A stretch of DNA of 64,000 nt from positions 92,494 to 156,493 of the forward strand of contig NZ_MUNY01000034.1 of assembly GCF_002002735.1 (NCBI RefSeq), written 5' to 3'. This document shows, piece by piece, positions 35,546 through 46,920 of this stretch (position 1 is the first letter of the stretch; every line of letters begins with the position of its first letter). A program made the position numbers and the translations under genes. The notes under the pieces were generated by a model. It was not told the origin of the DNA. It saw nothing but the letters and a program-made list of their open reading frames with translations, and did no database searches. The stretch is from Algoriphagus sp. A40. Its GTDB lineage: Bacteria; Bacteroidota; Bacteroidia; Cytophagales; Cyclobacteriaceae.

Positions 35546-36172
35546 ATGGAATTTAATTTCGATGCTGGATTGCTACTTGAGCAAATCCAAAACACTTCCT
35601 TACTGGAATGGACGGCTGTGGCTTTCGGAGCTACTGAAGTTCTCCTGGCCAAGAAAAACAACATTTGGCTTTATCCCACAGGGATAATCGGGATTCTTTG
35701 CGGATCGATTTTGCTCCTGAACTCCAAGCTGTATGCCGAGACTTTGCTCCATGCATACTACCTCGTGATGAGTATCTATGGCTGGGCAAACTGGAAAAAC
35801 CGATCTCAGTCCGGAGCTTCCCGGATCACCAAAAGTGATAGTAAGGATCAGGCTATCACTTTTGGGATAGCGATTTTGGGTTGGGGATTTCTCTATTTTA
35901 TGCTGACCCGTTTTACCGATTCCGATGTGCCGGTTATCGATGCATTTGTGTCCTCCACAGCTTGGGCGGGGATGTGGCTTTTGGCCAAAAGAAAGGTGGA
36001 AAACTGGATTTGGCTCAATATTTCCAACATGGTGGCGATTCCCCTGCTGTATTCCAAGCAACTCTATATGTTTTCATTTTTAACCCTTTTCCTGTTTGTG
36101 GTTGCGATTTTTGGCTACTTGGACTGGAAAAAAGAACTCAAAAACCAAGATGAAGCACTCCAAACTGTTTGA
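35546..36172 (+). CDS. pnuT: PnuC-family transporter, probable thiamine transporter PnuT
   Basis: A 208-residue membrane protein with about seven helices. It has the PnuC-family pattern: LLEWTAVAFGATEVLLAKKN, NIWLYPTGIIGIL, SIYGWANWK, the Trp-rich SSTAWAGMWLLAKRKVENWI, then WLNISNMVAIPLLYSKQLYM. The family imports nicotinamide riboside (PnuC), riboflavin (PnuX) or thiamine (PnuT). The TPP riboswitch directly upstream points to thiamine. The 3' end overlaps the next gene by 23 bases. A thiamine pyrophosphokinase gene, often found with pnuT in this phylum, is not next to it. Confidence 0.9.
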   Translation: MEFNFDAGLLLEQIQNTSLLEWTAVAFGATEVLLAKKNNIWLYPTGIIGILCGSILLLNSKLYAETLLHAYYLVMSIYGWANWKNRSQSGASRITKSDSKDQAITFGIAILGWGFLYFMLTRFTDSDVPVIDAFVSSTAWAGMWLLAKRKVENWIWLNISNMVAIPLLYSKQLYMFSFLTLFLFVVAIFGYLDWKKELKNQDEALQTV

Positions 36173-37223
36173 TTCTTTTCATGCCGCGGAGTCGGAGCAA
36201 TTGGGCCGGCTTTCTGAAGAATGGATTCAAGTGATTCAGGATGAAAAGTGGTTCAAGTTGTTCGTTTCCCAGGATTTGGGTGGTTTGGGTTTGACTTTGC
36301 CTGAGGCACTTCGGTTGGAGGAAAAACTTGCTCGACTCGACGGAAGTTTGGGTTGGACTGTTACCCTTTGTGCCGGAGCAGGCTGGTTTGTAGGATTTTT
36401 GGATGAAGAGCTTCGCAAAGAGGTGTTTTCCAACCCGAAAGTCTGCCTGGCAGGGAGTGGTTTTGTAGGCGGAAAAGCCGATTTAAAAGATGGCCATTAT
36501 GTGATCTCCGGGAGTTGGACCTATGCCTCAGGTGCTTTGCATGCCACTCATTTCACAGCAAATTGTGAAATTCTGGAAAATGGGGAGCCACTTTTGGATA
36601 AAAAAGGAAATCCTGTTGTCCGGGCTTTTATCCTGAAAAAGGAAGAGGTTGAGATCCTCGATGGTTGGAACTACATGGGAATGATCGCGACTGGAAGTCA
36701 TGCTTTTAAGACAGATAATCTGGCAGTTCCAACCAGCCGCTCTTTCGAGATTTTGCCGGAAAAGGCAAGGCTAAACGAACCTGTTTATCAGTATCCATTT
36801 TTACAGTTTGCCGAGGCGACATTAGCAGTGAATATTCTGGGAATTTCCAGGCATTTGATTCACTTAATTGAGGAATCGTTTTGGAAAAGACATGACTATC
36901 GGAAGTACGACAAAAGGCATTTGAGGTATTTTGAGAAGGTTTTTGAAAAACAAAACAGGAAACTGGAAAAGCTGAGAAAAGAGTTATATAGCCAGGTTCA
37001 AGAATCCTGGAATGAACTGGATGGAAATGGGAAAATTTCAAAATCAACCTTAAAACAAGTCAGTCGGATCAGCCGAAAACTCACCCAAAACTGTCGTGAA
37101 ATCAACGGGCGGTTGTATCCTTTTGCCGGACTGGAAGCAGCAAAAACGCATACCGAACTCAATCGGGTCTGGCGAGATTTCAATACCGTCAGCCAGCATG
37201 CTTTGTTGATTTTTCCTTTTTAA
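36150..37223 (+). CDS. Acyl-CoA dehydrogenase/HsaA-like flavoprotein under the TPP riboswitch
   Basis: A 357-residue flavoprotein of the acyl-CoA dehydrogenase fold. N-terminal helices contain WFKLFVSQDLGGLGLTLPEA. A beta domain has GSGFVGGKADLKDGHYVISG and WTYASGALHATHF. The C-terminal helix has NRVWRDFNTVSQHALL, like the group D flavin monooxygenases (HsaA, DszC) rather than beta-oxidation enzymes. A Lys/Arg-rich insertion lies around 255-320. The start at 36150 lies inside the end of pnuT (23-base overlap), so the two are translated together and both fall under the TPP riboswitch. A link to thiamine salvage is inferred only from this. Confidence 0.82.
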   Translation: MKHSKLFDSFHAAESEQLGRLSEEWIQVIQDEKWFKLFVSQDLGGLGLTLPEALRLEEKLARLDGSLGWTVTLCAGAGWFVGFLDEELRKEVFSNPKVCLAGSGFVGGKADLKDGHYVISGSWTYASGALHATHFTANCEILENGEPLLDKKGNPVVRAFILKKEEVEILDGWNYMGMIATGSHAFKTDNLAVPTSRSFEILPEKARLNEPVYQYPFLQFAEATLAVNILGISRHLIHLIEESFWKRHDYRKYDKRHLRYFEKVFEKQNRKLEKLRKELYSQVQESWNELDGNGKISKSTLKQVSRISRKLTQNCREINGRLYPFAGLEAAKTHTELNRVWRDFNTVSQHALLIFPF

Positions 37224-37299
37224 GAAAAAAGACATTTTCCGTCATTTTGAATTGTTTGTCATAAAACTTCCCTAAAATAAGGATGAAGGTTTTGACAAA

Positions 37300-38364
37300 A
37301 TGATTGACAGAGAAGAGGATTATTTCAAGGGACGAGGAGCACAGATCCAGTCGGGTAACCGGTTTTTGGAGACGAGAGTTGTGACAGATTTCATTGAAGG
37401 TCTGGACGAACCTTTGTTGCTATCGCCAAAAACTGAAGTTCGGATCGAGCATTCCAAAACCATTGTCAATCCGATCAAAAGTCCTGACTTGGGGTTGAGC
37501 TTTTCCCTCAATCCCTACCAGGGCTGTGAGCATGGATGCATCTATTGCTATGCCCGTAACTCCCACGAATACTATGGGTATACCGCAGGATTGGACTTTG
37601 AAACCAAACTCATGGTCAAGCCGGATGCTCCCAAACTGCTTGAAAAGCACCTGCTTAATCCACACTGGAAAGTGGCACCGATCTCGCTTTCCGGAAATAC
37701 GGATTGCTATCAGCCTCTGGAAAAGGAGATGGGAATAACCCGGGATTTGCTGAAAGTTTTTGCAAAATACCGCCATCCGGTAGGTTTGATTACAAAAAAC
37801 AGTCTAATCCTTCGAGATCTGGATTTGCTTCAGGATTTGGCTCAGGATCAACTGGTGCAGGTTTTTGTTTCCATTACCACCCTGAATGAAAACCTGAGAA
37901 GGAAAATGGAACCCCGAACTGCCAGTGCTGAAAAGCGGCTGAAAACTATTGAGACTTTGGCGAAAGCCGGGATCCCGGTTGGGGTCATGAATGCTCCGAT
38001 TATTCCAGGGTTGAATGATCAGGAAATTCCGGCAATTCTCAAAGCCGCTGCTGCTCATGGAGCTTTGACAGCAGGAATGACGGTGGTCCGCTTGAATGGA
38101 AAACTGGAAGAAATATTCACAGATTGGCTGGAGAAAAACTTCCCGGATCGTTTTCAGAAAGTCATGAATCAGATCGCCGAACTCCATGGAGGAAAGGTTA
38201 ATGACAACCAGTTTGGTAGAAGAATGAAAGGGGAGGGAGTCCTGGCCGACAGTATTCAACAACTTTTCCGGCATTCGAGAAAAATCCATTTTGCAGGAAG
38301 GACATTGCCTGCTTTCAATCTGGACAAATTCCGCCGCGGGGGCAACCTGAACCTGGAGTTTTAG
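37300..38364 (+). CDS. Radical SAM protein (PA0069/SplB-like family)
   Basis: A 354-residue radical SAM enzyme. The [4Fe-4S] motif is in YQGCEHGCIYCYARNSHEYY. Other blocks are SLSGNTDCYQPLEK, FVSITTLNENLRRKMEPRTA and GVMNAPIIPGLND. The pattern matches the PA0069-family proteins related to spore photoproduct lyase. The reaction is unknown. It begins 76 bp after the flavoprotein and probably has its own promoter. Confidence 0.92.
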   Translation: MIDREEDYFKGRGAQIQSGNRFLETRVVTDFIEGLDEPLLLSPKTEVRIEHSKTIVNPIKSPDLGLSFSLNPYQGCEHGCIYCYARNSHEYYGYTAGLDFETKLMVKPDAPKLLEKHLLNPHWKVAPISLSGNTDCYQPLEKEMGITRDLLKVFAKYRHPVGLITKNSLILRDLDLLQDLAQDQLVQVFVSITTLNENLRRKMEPRTASAEKRLKTIETLAKAGIPVGVMNAPIIPGLNDQEIPAILKAAAAHGALTAGMTVVRLNGKLEEIFTDWLEKNFPDRFQKVMNQIAELHGGKVNDNQFGRRMKGEGVLADSIQQLFRHSRKIHFAGRTLPAFNLDKFRRGGNLNLEF

Positions 38365-38509
38365 GATTTTGATATCCTTGAAAACCCCGGAATACAGAGG
38401 AATTTCCGAAAAGGGTTTCAGGCCATTCAAATAAAAACCATCAGCTTATTTTGGGGATTGACTATCTTTTAACTTGTTGAAATTGAAAAGCTACCCAAAA
38501 TCCAAACCT

Positions 38510-39820
38510 ATGAAAGTGTTTAAAGTATTCCTGTTTTTACCTCTGCTTTTTGCTTCTGTTTTTCTGAGTGCAAGGGAGGTTCCTGATAGTCTCAAAAGTG
38601 ATAATTCAACTCTTTTTGCCGGGGAGTACAAGCTGGTGATCGAGGGATTTGACTGGGGACCCGCCGTCAACAAAGTGATTTTGAATTTTGGAGAAACTGT
38701 GACCACAGCCAATTTTTCGGAATTTGAAGTGACTGCTTCCCGAAAATCTGACAAAGGTGAAATACCTGTAGCAAACACCAACGGTGGGAGAGATGTAGTC
38801 TTTGCTTATGTTTCGGATGCCAAAGGTGCTCGGGTCGAAAGCGGTGATCATGTAACGCTGGTATTGGAGGTCAGTCCGATCCAAGCTATCGGTTCCCCCA
38901 TTCAGTATTTTCCAAGAATGGGAAATGTGTGGATTGACTACAAACTACAAATCACGAACTCCAAAACCGGGAAGGTTTGGGACTCGGAATCCGGCCGCCT
39001 GATGCCTTTGGTCGACAAGTTCGACCTGACTGGAAAATTCAAATTCAGCGAAAGCCTGACTATGTCTTATGCGTCCTATGCTCCAAAGACAATTACCTCC
39101 AAAGCTCCGCTGATCATTTGGTTGCATGGCGGAGGAGAGGGTGGCACTGATCCGACCATTCCCTTGCTCGGCAACAGAGCTGCGAATTACGCTTCAGACG
39201 AAATCCAGGCTTTATTTGGTGAGGGAGCTTATGTTTTGGTTCCTCAGGCTCCAACCTTTTGGATGCAAGGTCCAGATGGCATGACTCGGGGTCAGACCAA
39301 TGATATTTACAATGAAGGATTAATGGCTTTGATCAGGAAATATGTAGAGTCCAATCCTAAAATCGATGCTTCCCGCATTTATGTGGGTGGTTGTTCGAAT
39401 GGTGGATATATGTCTTTGAAGTTGATTTTGGAGCATCCCGATTATTTTGCCGCAGGATATATTAGTGCCTTGGCCTATAGCAATGAGTTTGTCAGTGATG
39501 CCCAGATCCAAAAGATTAAGCATGTCCCGATGTGGTTTGTACACTCCAAGGATGATACTACCACAAAACCTGATGAGACAGTGGTTCCACTTTACCAAAG
39601 GTTAAAGCAGGCTGGAGCCAAAAATGTTGTGTTTTCCTACTATGACCATGTCACAGACATCACCGGATTTTATGGAGGTGAGGATTACCGTTATCCCGGT
39701 CACTGGTCTTGGATTTATTCTCATGCCAATAAAAGTCGAACTGACTTTGACGGATCACAGGTTCTGGTTGGTGGTAGGCCAGTAAGTATTATGGAGTGGC
39801 TTGCTTTACAGAAAAAGTGA
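38510..39820 (+). CDS. Secreted alpha/beta-hydrolase esterase (PHB-depolymerase/CE1-like)
   Basis: A 436-residue exported enzyme. A signal peptide (MKVFKVFLFLPLLFASVFLS) is followed by a beta-sandwich region (about 25-185) and then an alpha/beta-hydrolase domain. The oxyanion region is LIIWLHGGGEGGTDP, the nucleophile motif GGCSNGGYMS, the acid probably in HSKDDTTTKP and the His in PGHWSWIY. Such enzymes act as feruloyl/acetyl xylan esterases or peptidase-like hydrolases. The substrate is not determined. A strong terminator follows. Confidence 0.85.
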   Translation: MKVFKVFLFLPLLFASVFLSAREVPDSLKSDNSTLFAGEYKLVIEGFDWGPAVNKVILNFGETVTTANFSEFEVTASRKSDKGEIPVANTNGGRDVVFAYVSDAKGARVESGDHVTLVLEVSPIQAIGSPIQYFPRMGNVWIDYKLQITNSKTGKVWDSESGRLMPLVDKFDLTGKFKFSESLTMSYASYAPKTITSKAPLIIWLHGGGEGGTDPTIPLLGNRAANYASDEIQALFGEGAYVLVPQAPTFWMQGPDGMTRGQTNDIYNEGLMALIRKYVESNPKIDASRIYVGGCSNGGYMSLKLILEHPDYFAAGYISALAYSNEFVSDAQIQKIKHVPMWFVHSKDDTTTKPDETVVPLYQRLKQAGAKNVVFSYYDHVTDITGFYGGEDYRYPGHWSWIYSHANKSRTDFDGSQVLVGGRPVSIMEWLALQKK

Positions 39821-39851
39821 GTTAACTCCTCTTTTTACCTCAGTTCTCAAC

Positions 39852-39890
39852 AAATGTCCTGTTCCCAAATTATGGGCAGGACATTTTTTT
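39852..39890 (+). terminator. Rho-independent terminator
   Basis: AAATGTCCTG pairs with CAGGACATTT, an inner CCC pairs with GGG, and seven T follow. It ends the esterase transcript. Confidence 0.88.
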
Positions 39891-39997
39891 AAAAGGTAAA
39901 GTTTCTCAACATTCTCCAATATGTTTTCTTCCATTCCGTTTTCAAAAACAAGAATTTACTTTGAAAAAAGCTAGTGTTTAACGATAACTTGACTGGA

Positions 39998-41011
39998 ATG
40001 AATAACCTTATTTTTAAGCGGATATTGGTCGCTTTTTTAGTTTTTGTTGTTTTTGGATTTCTTGTCATATATCAGGAATTCAGACCTGTCGATTCAAGCG
40101 AACTATCCATCGAACAAATCAGAAACGGCCCTTTTGTGGCTGATTTTATTTATCCATCAGACCAAGGAGACTTGCCCGTTATCCTATTTTTAGGCGGATC
40201 AGGGGGAGGATTAAGGCAGGATTCTGAATTGAAATTGTTGGCTTTAGAGGGATTTGCCGTAATGTCTTTAGCTTATTTCAAAGAGCCTGGACTTCCGGAT
40301 AAACTGGAGAACATTCCTCTTGAATATTTCAAAACTGCCATGGATTGGCTTACTGACAAGCCTCAAATAGATCCAGAGAAAATTGTGTTGATGGGGGTTT
40401 CAAGAGGGGCAGAATTAGCGTTGCTTCTTGGAAGTATTTATCCCCAAGTCAAAGGCGTAATTGCTTATACTCCAAGTTGTTTTGTTCTTCCAAATGCAAC
40501 AGAAATCACTAATGACACTTTGGTTCCATCCTGGACTTTGAATGGAAAACCAGTAGCATTTGCTACAATTAAAAGGTTTGAGGATAATTCCAATCAGCCA
40601 ATAAATTACAAAACATATGTTGATCCTCTCCTTGTAGAAGGTTATCTTCAAGAGGAAAGTGTGATCAAAGTCGAGAAGATTAACGGCCCCATTTTGCTTA
40701 TTTCTGGAGCCAAAGATTTGGTATGGCCAGCAAGTGAAATGGCAACGAAAATTGAATCAAGGCTTTTAGAAAAAGGCTTTAAGCACGAATTCAAAAATTC
40801 AATTTTTGGGAATGGTGGGCACGATGTTTTTATGATCAAAAATTGCATTCCGTTGATTTCAAGTGTAGCCTTCAAGAAAATTCATTTAAAAATCAGGGAG
40901 GAAGCCTATGAATTCAATTTGGGAGGAACCACTTTCGGAATCATTTGGTCTAAAATCCAGTCAAGGAAACAGACCCTGGAATTTCTTGAAATGATAAAAA
41001 ATCAAGAGTAA
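39998..41011 (+). CDS. Alpha/beta hydrolase with BAAT_C-like domain
   Basis: A 337-residue hydrolase. A single N-terminal membrane helix (about 6-22, ILVAFLVFVVFGFLVIY) anchors it. The hydrolase core has VILFLGGSGGGLRQDSELK, the nucleophile motif VLMGVSRGAELALLLGS, the acid in LISGAKDLVWPAS and the His in GNGGHDVF. This is the pattern of the acyl-CoA thioester hydrolase/BAAT C-terminal family. It is more AT-rich than its neighbours. The physiological substrate is unknown. Confidence 0.82.
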   Translation: MNNLIFKRILVAFLVFVVFGFLVIYQEFRPVDSSELSIEQIRNGPFVADFIYPSDQGDLPVILFLGGSGGGLRQDSELKLLALEGFAVMSLAYFKEPGLPDKLENIPLEYFKTAMDWLTDKPQIDPEKIVLMGVSRGAELALLLGSIYPQVKGVIAYTPSCFVLPNATEITNDTLVPSWTLNGKPVAFATIKRFEDNSNQPINYKTYVDPLLVEGYLQEESVIKVEKINGPILLISGAKDLVWPASEMATKIESRLLEKGFKHEFKNSIFGNGGHDVFMIKNCIPLISSVAFKKIHLKIREEAYEFNLGGTTFGIIWSKIQSRKQTLEFLEMIKNQE

Positions 41012-41115
41012 CCAACATTCTGGGTAAAATAGGTTTTTGCTTTGTCCGTTAAAGGTGGCTCTAACCTGATTTCCTGAATTCCACCAAAAAAATCGGCTTT
41101 TTAATGACAAGAGTC

Positions 41116-41130
41116 ATAGTTTTTATCAAT
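41116..41130 (+). promoter_or_regulatory. Possible OxyR half-site upstream of katG
   Basis: ATAG-TTTTTAT-CAAT fits the OxyR half-operator ATAGnTnnnAnCTAT with one mismatch, 76 bases before katG. A second half-site in the right phase is not convincing. Confidence 0.3.
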
Positions 41131-41145
41131 CGAAAAATAATTTAA

Positions 41146-43473
<2,328 letters not shown>

Positions 43474-43499
43474 TATCCTAGGTTTTGATAGTTTGATAG

Positions 43500-43528
43500 A
43501 GCGGTTCCAAAAGGGACCGCTTTTTTTT
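43500..43528 (+). terminator. Rho-independent terminator of katG
   Basis: AGCGGTTCC pairs with GGGACCGCT around an AAAA loop (a G-U pair inside), followed by eight T. Confidence 0.88.
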
Positions 43529-43560
43529 AGCCACCAAGGCACTAAGACAGAATTTTTTTA

Positions 43561-44215
43561 CCCCAGAGTTTCACAGAGGGGAAAAGCTGACGCTTTTCTT
43601 GGGCTAACCTTTGAGGTTTTGGAAACCTCGAAGGTTTTTTATTTTTGCCGAAAAGCATTTTTTACCACAGAGTTTCACAGAGAACTATCTAAAAAGAATT
43701 CTCAGCCGAAGTTTGAACTTCAGTTGTTGAAGCCCTAACAATCCTTTTTTGAGTTCACAGAGGGGAAAAGCTGAAGCTTTTCTTGGGGTAACCTTTGAGG
43801 TTTTTAGAACCTCGAAGGTTTTTTTACAGCGAAGGACCCAAAGGAATCTGTGACTTTTTCTGTGAATATCAGTGGGAAAAATCAACCGCAAAGCACCCGA
43901 AGGGACGCAAAGGTTTTTTACCACAACAAGCATTTTTTGAGTTCACATAGGGGAAAAGCTGACGCTTTTCTTGGGGTAACCTTTGAGGTTTTGGGGACCT
44001 CGAAGGTTTTTACTTTTTACCGCAAAGTACTCGAAGGGTCGCAAAGGATTTTTACCGCAGAGTTTCGCAGAGAAATGTCTAAAAACGGGTATTGGGCTTG
44101 TTAGAACTTTGGAAGATCTTCCACTTTCAAGCCTCTTTTGAGATCACAGAGAGGAATAGCTGAAGCTTTTCTTAGGGCAATGGTTGAGGTTTTTGGGATC
44201 TCGAAGGTTGTTGCT
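43561..44215. repeat. Four-copy composite repeat array between katG and osmC
   Basis: A unit of about 185-200 bp recurs four times. Each unit has a GGGGAAAAGC-N4-GCTTTTC hairpin (43581, 43765, 43953; degenerate near 44160). This is followed about 8 bases later by an AACCTTTGAGGTTTT / AAACCTCGAAGGTT palindrome (43606-43636, 43790-43820, 43978-44008; degenerate 44179-44210). Between them lie ACCACAGAGTTTCACAGAG-like tracts (43561, 43663, 44055). The palindrome also occurs upstream of hutH. No gene is present; short open frames here are repeat-derived. Confidence 0.8.
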
Positions 44216-44261
44216 TTCTGGTTTGGTGTTTAAAATTGGAATGTTTAAAATCAAAAACTTC

Positions 44262-44675
44262 CTAACCTTCGGACTTTTGGAGCGACAGCTTTGTGTCGAT
44301 CGCGATCGGATTACTGAGCATTTTATGTACCGGGCAGGCATTAGCGATTGCCAAAAGCCGATCGGTTTGCTTTTCGTCCAGATTGCCTAGAAGCGTAATT
44401 TTCCGTTCGATTTCGGTTCGGTTTTCCTCCCGTATAAACCGCAACTCCAGGTCTATTTTCACCTCATCGAGCGGCCAGCCTTTTCGGTCGGCATACATTC
44501 GGAGTGTCGCGCTGGTGCAGGCAGCCAGTGCTGAGGCCAGCAATTCTGAGGGTGAAAAGCCCAGGTTTTTTCCGCCCACGGCAATCGGTTCGTCAGCGAT
44601 CAGCACATTTCCGGAAGGCGAATGGAGCTCGGTTTTGAACTGTTCTTTTTTAATACTTGAGGTTATTTTGGCCAT
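44262..44675 (-). CDS. OsmC family peroxiredoxin-like protein
   Basis: A 137-residue OsmC/Ohr-fold protein. The two redox Cys lie in ALAACTSATLRMYADRKGWP and in NACPVHKML. OsmC proteins reduce organic hydroperoxides. The frame is open upstream, but MAKITSSIKKEQF is the proper start. It follows the pirin gene by 4 bases on the same strand, so both are one operon, plausibly oxidative-stress related and near katG. Confidence 0.92.
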   Translation of the reverse strand: MAKITSSIKKEQFKTELHSPSGNVLIADEPIAVGGKNLGFSPSELLASALAACTSATLRMYADRKGWPLDEVKIDLELRFIREENRTEIERKITLLGNLDEKQTDRLLAIANACPVHKMLSNPIAIDTKLSLQKSEG

Positions 44676-44679
44676 GGGT

Positions 44680-45561
44680 CTATTTTTTGAGTGTTGGGTA
44701 AGGTACAAATTCAACCTCGTCTCCCGGGATTTTGTCAAATAGCTGGGCATCCCATTTTTCCTTTGCTTCTTGTATCAATTCCTTGCTGGAGGAGACAAAA
44801 TTCCAGTCGATAAACCGTTCTTCCGGAAATGGGTCGCCGCCGAAAATGTAAATCGTACTTCCCTCCTCAATAGTAAATTCGCAAAGGGTACTGTCTTTGG
44901 CGACTAAAATCTGTTTGGGTCCGAAGCTATTTCCATCACTTTCGATTCTACCCTCCAAAATGTACAAACCACTTTCTCCAAAGAGATGCTCGCCAATGTT
45001 TACCACTTTTCTTTCACTGCTTTTGATCTCCAGCATATATAAGTTGCTGTAAACCGGCACAGGGGAGCGATGTCCAAAAGCTTTACCTGCCACCAGTTTG
45101 AATTCTATACCGTCCTCAGTCCAAGCAGGGAGATTTTCTGCCTCGACATGAAAAAACTCAGGATCCATTTGTTCCAGATGCTTGGGAAGCGCCACCCAAA
45201 TCTGAAGTCCATGCATGGTTTTATCTTCGTGACGCAAACGGTCGGGTGTCCTCTCGGAATGAACGATTCCCTTTCCTGCAGTCATCCAATTGACTGCTCC
45301 GGGATGGATTTCCACGGCATTTCCCAATGTGTCCCGATGCATGATGCTTCCTTCAAACAAGAATGTAAGCGTCGACAGCCCGATATGGGGATGAGGTCGG
45401 ATATCCATTTGTTCCCGCTCATTCAGCTTGACTGGACCCATATGGTCAATGTAAATAAAAGGTCCAATCACCCGCTTTTGGCGGAAAGGCAGTAGACGGC
45501 CTACCAGAAATTTACCGATGTCGGCTGCACGTTCTTCTATGATGAGTTGGATATTTGACAT
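44680..45561 (-). CDS. Pirin family protein
   Basis: A 293-residue double-cupin protein. The metal-binding His/Glu set is in IRPHPHIGLSTLTFLFEGS, MHRDTLG and GKGIVHSERTP. Bacterial pirins can act as quercetin dioxygenases or as modulators of partner enzymes; the role here is unknown. It is transcribed with osmC downstream. Confidence 0.93.
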   Translation of the reverse strand: MSNIQLIIEERAADIGKFLVGRLLPFRQKRVIGPFIYIDHMGPVKLNEREQMDIRPHPHIGLSTLTFLFEGSIMHRDTLGNAVEIHPGAVNWMTAGKGIVHSERTPDRLRHEDKTMHGLQIWVALPKHLEQMDPEFFHVEAENLPAWTEDGIEFKLVAGKAFGHRSPVPVYSNLYMLEIKSSERKVVNIGEHLFGESGLYILEGRIESDGNSFGPKQILVAKDSTLCEFTIEEGSTIYIFGGDPFPEERFIDWNFVSSSKELIQEAKEKWDAQLFDKIPGDEVEFVPYPTLKK

Positions 45562-45685
45562 AAGGATTGGCTTAATTCATTGTGGTTTTCTAAAATAATC
45601 AAATCGCATTTAGCTCAAGTAATCAAGGGCAATTAATAAACTTTGGGCTTCGGTATTTAGAAATAATACAATGGACTTTTTGGTG

Positions 45686-45717
45686 TAAAAGAAAGCCCGA
45701 ACTCATGGAGTCGGGCT
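45686..45717 (-). terminator. Rho-independent terminator of NmrA-like gene
   Basis: AGCCCGA (45694-45700) pairs with TCGGGCT (45711-45717). On the minus strand TTTCTTTT follows. It ends the NmrA-like transcript. Confidence 0.75.
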
Positions 45718-45749
45718 ATCTATTAAATGCAGTTTTTTAAATCCAGAAT

Positions 45750-46700
45750 TTAATCAATGGGTAGCTTTTTGGCATTGACTGCTAGCCATTGTTCAAAGGA
45801 CATCAATTCCGGATTCAATTCTTTGGCAGCAGCGATATCTCTGGCTTCAGTAAACTCTTGTTCAAACACATCATAGAACTGAAACATGTTTCCCAAATCC
45901 TCCGCGCCTGGAAATCCAAAACTGCGAAAAACCTCAGCAGGGATGGCATTGTATCGTACTTCTTCACCCAATTCTTTGGTCAAGGCTTTGGCCATGTTTT
46001 CGCAGGTAATGTGCTCGCCCGCAATGCCCACTGTTTTTCCGATCATTTCCGGACCTTTTTTGAAAATTCCATAGGCGCATTTGCCGATATCTTCTGCACA
46101 AATTCCGCTGAGTCGGTTACCTCCCATTGGGAAAGTGATAGCAAGCGCTCCATCTTCGCCCCGTTTGGGTCCCATCCCAAAATAGATCAGGTTTTCCCAA
46201 TAGAATGAGGTAAGCAAAAATGTAGTAGGAACCCCAGTCTCAATAAAATACCGGTTGGATTCGCCCTTGGCATCAAAATGCGGCACTTTGTATTTCCCCA
46301 TCAAAGTAGGCATGCTGTCGTCATGAAGCGGAACGGACAATCGAGTGTCTTCCAAAGTGGACCAAATCACGTGTTTCACTCCGGCAGCTTTTGCTGCTTC
46401 GGCCATGCATTTGGCCTCGGTACCTTCCTGCTCCGGAGAAAAATGAGCCCAGAAAAAAGTGACGCAAAATGCCCCATATGCGCCTTTCATGGCAGCCAAT
46501 ACTTTTTCAGGATGTGCCAGATCTGCTTCGACCACTTCGGCACCTAATGCGGCGAGGATTTTTGCATTATCGGAAGAGGCATCTCGGGTGACAGCCCGAA
46601 CCGAAAACTCGCTGTTGGGATCGCTGAGGATTGCCCGTGCTAATCCGCCACCCTGTGCCCCTGTGGCCCCAAATACAGTAATAATCTTTTTTTGTGACAT
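45750..46700 (-). CDS. NmrA-like NAD(P)-binding protein
   Basis: A 316-residue atypical short-chain dehydrogenase. The nucleotide-binding loop is ITVFGATGAQGGGLARAIL. The NmrA/HSCARG pattern follows (VRAVTRDASSDNAKILAALG, VVEADLAHPEKVLAAMKGAY, KHVIWSTLEDTR). Members sense the NADP/NADPH state and lack the catalytic Tyr-Lys dyad. It is monocistronic. The target is unknown. Confidence 0.9.
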   Translation of the reverse strand: MSQKKIITVFGATGAQGGGLARAILSDPNSEFSVRAVTRDASSDNAKILAALGAEVVEADLAHPEKVLAAMKGAYGAFCVTFFWAHFSPEQEGTEAKCMAEAAKAAGVKHVIWSTLEDTRLSVPLHDDSMPTLMGKYKVPHFDAKGESNRYFIETGVPTTFLLTSFYWENLIYFGMGPKRGEDGALAITFPMGGNRLSGICAEDIGKCAYGIFKKGPEMIGKTVGIAGEHITCENMAKALTKELGEEVRYNAIPAEVFRSFGFPGAEDLGNMFQFYDVFEQEFTEARDIAAAKELNPELMSFEQWLAVNAKKLPID

Positions 46701-46920
46701 GATTGAAAATTGGGTTTATGATGTGAAGAAAAAACTCAAAAAAGAACTGGAAGTTCAGAGAATTTTAGCTGAATCTGCTTTGTCCTTAGGAATTTAGATG
46801 GAATATGAGGCTTAACAAAGGCCTGATAACAAGAGCTTAACTATTTTGGATTTTTGCAAAATCAGGTTCAATCCTGCTTGGTTTCCGGCTATCATAAAAT
46901 TTTAAGAGAAATTGAGCTGT

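Noticed and set aside
37300..38364. Reading the radical SAM protein as part of the thiamine operon
   Set aside because: It begins 76 bp after the flavoprotein without overlap, and its family has no link to thiamine; the riboswitch unit is better limited to the two overlapping genes.
43850..44104. Open reading frame of 84 codons in the repeat array
   Set aside because: It is made of the repeat units themselves and parts of it recur in the other copies; no protein-like pattern.
43561..44215. Regularly spaced repeats that could suggest a CRISPR array
   Set aside because: Units are about 185-200 bp, repeats are palindromic and partly degenerate, there are no 25-45 bp unique spacers and no cas genes.
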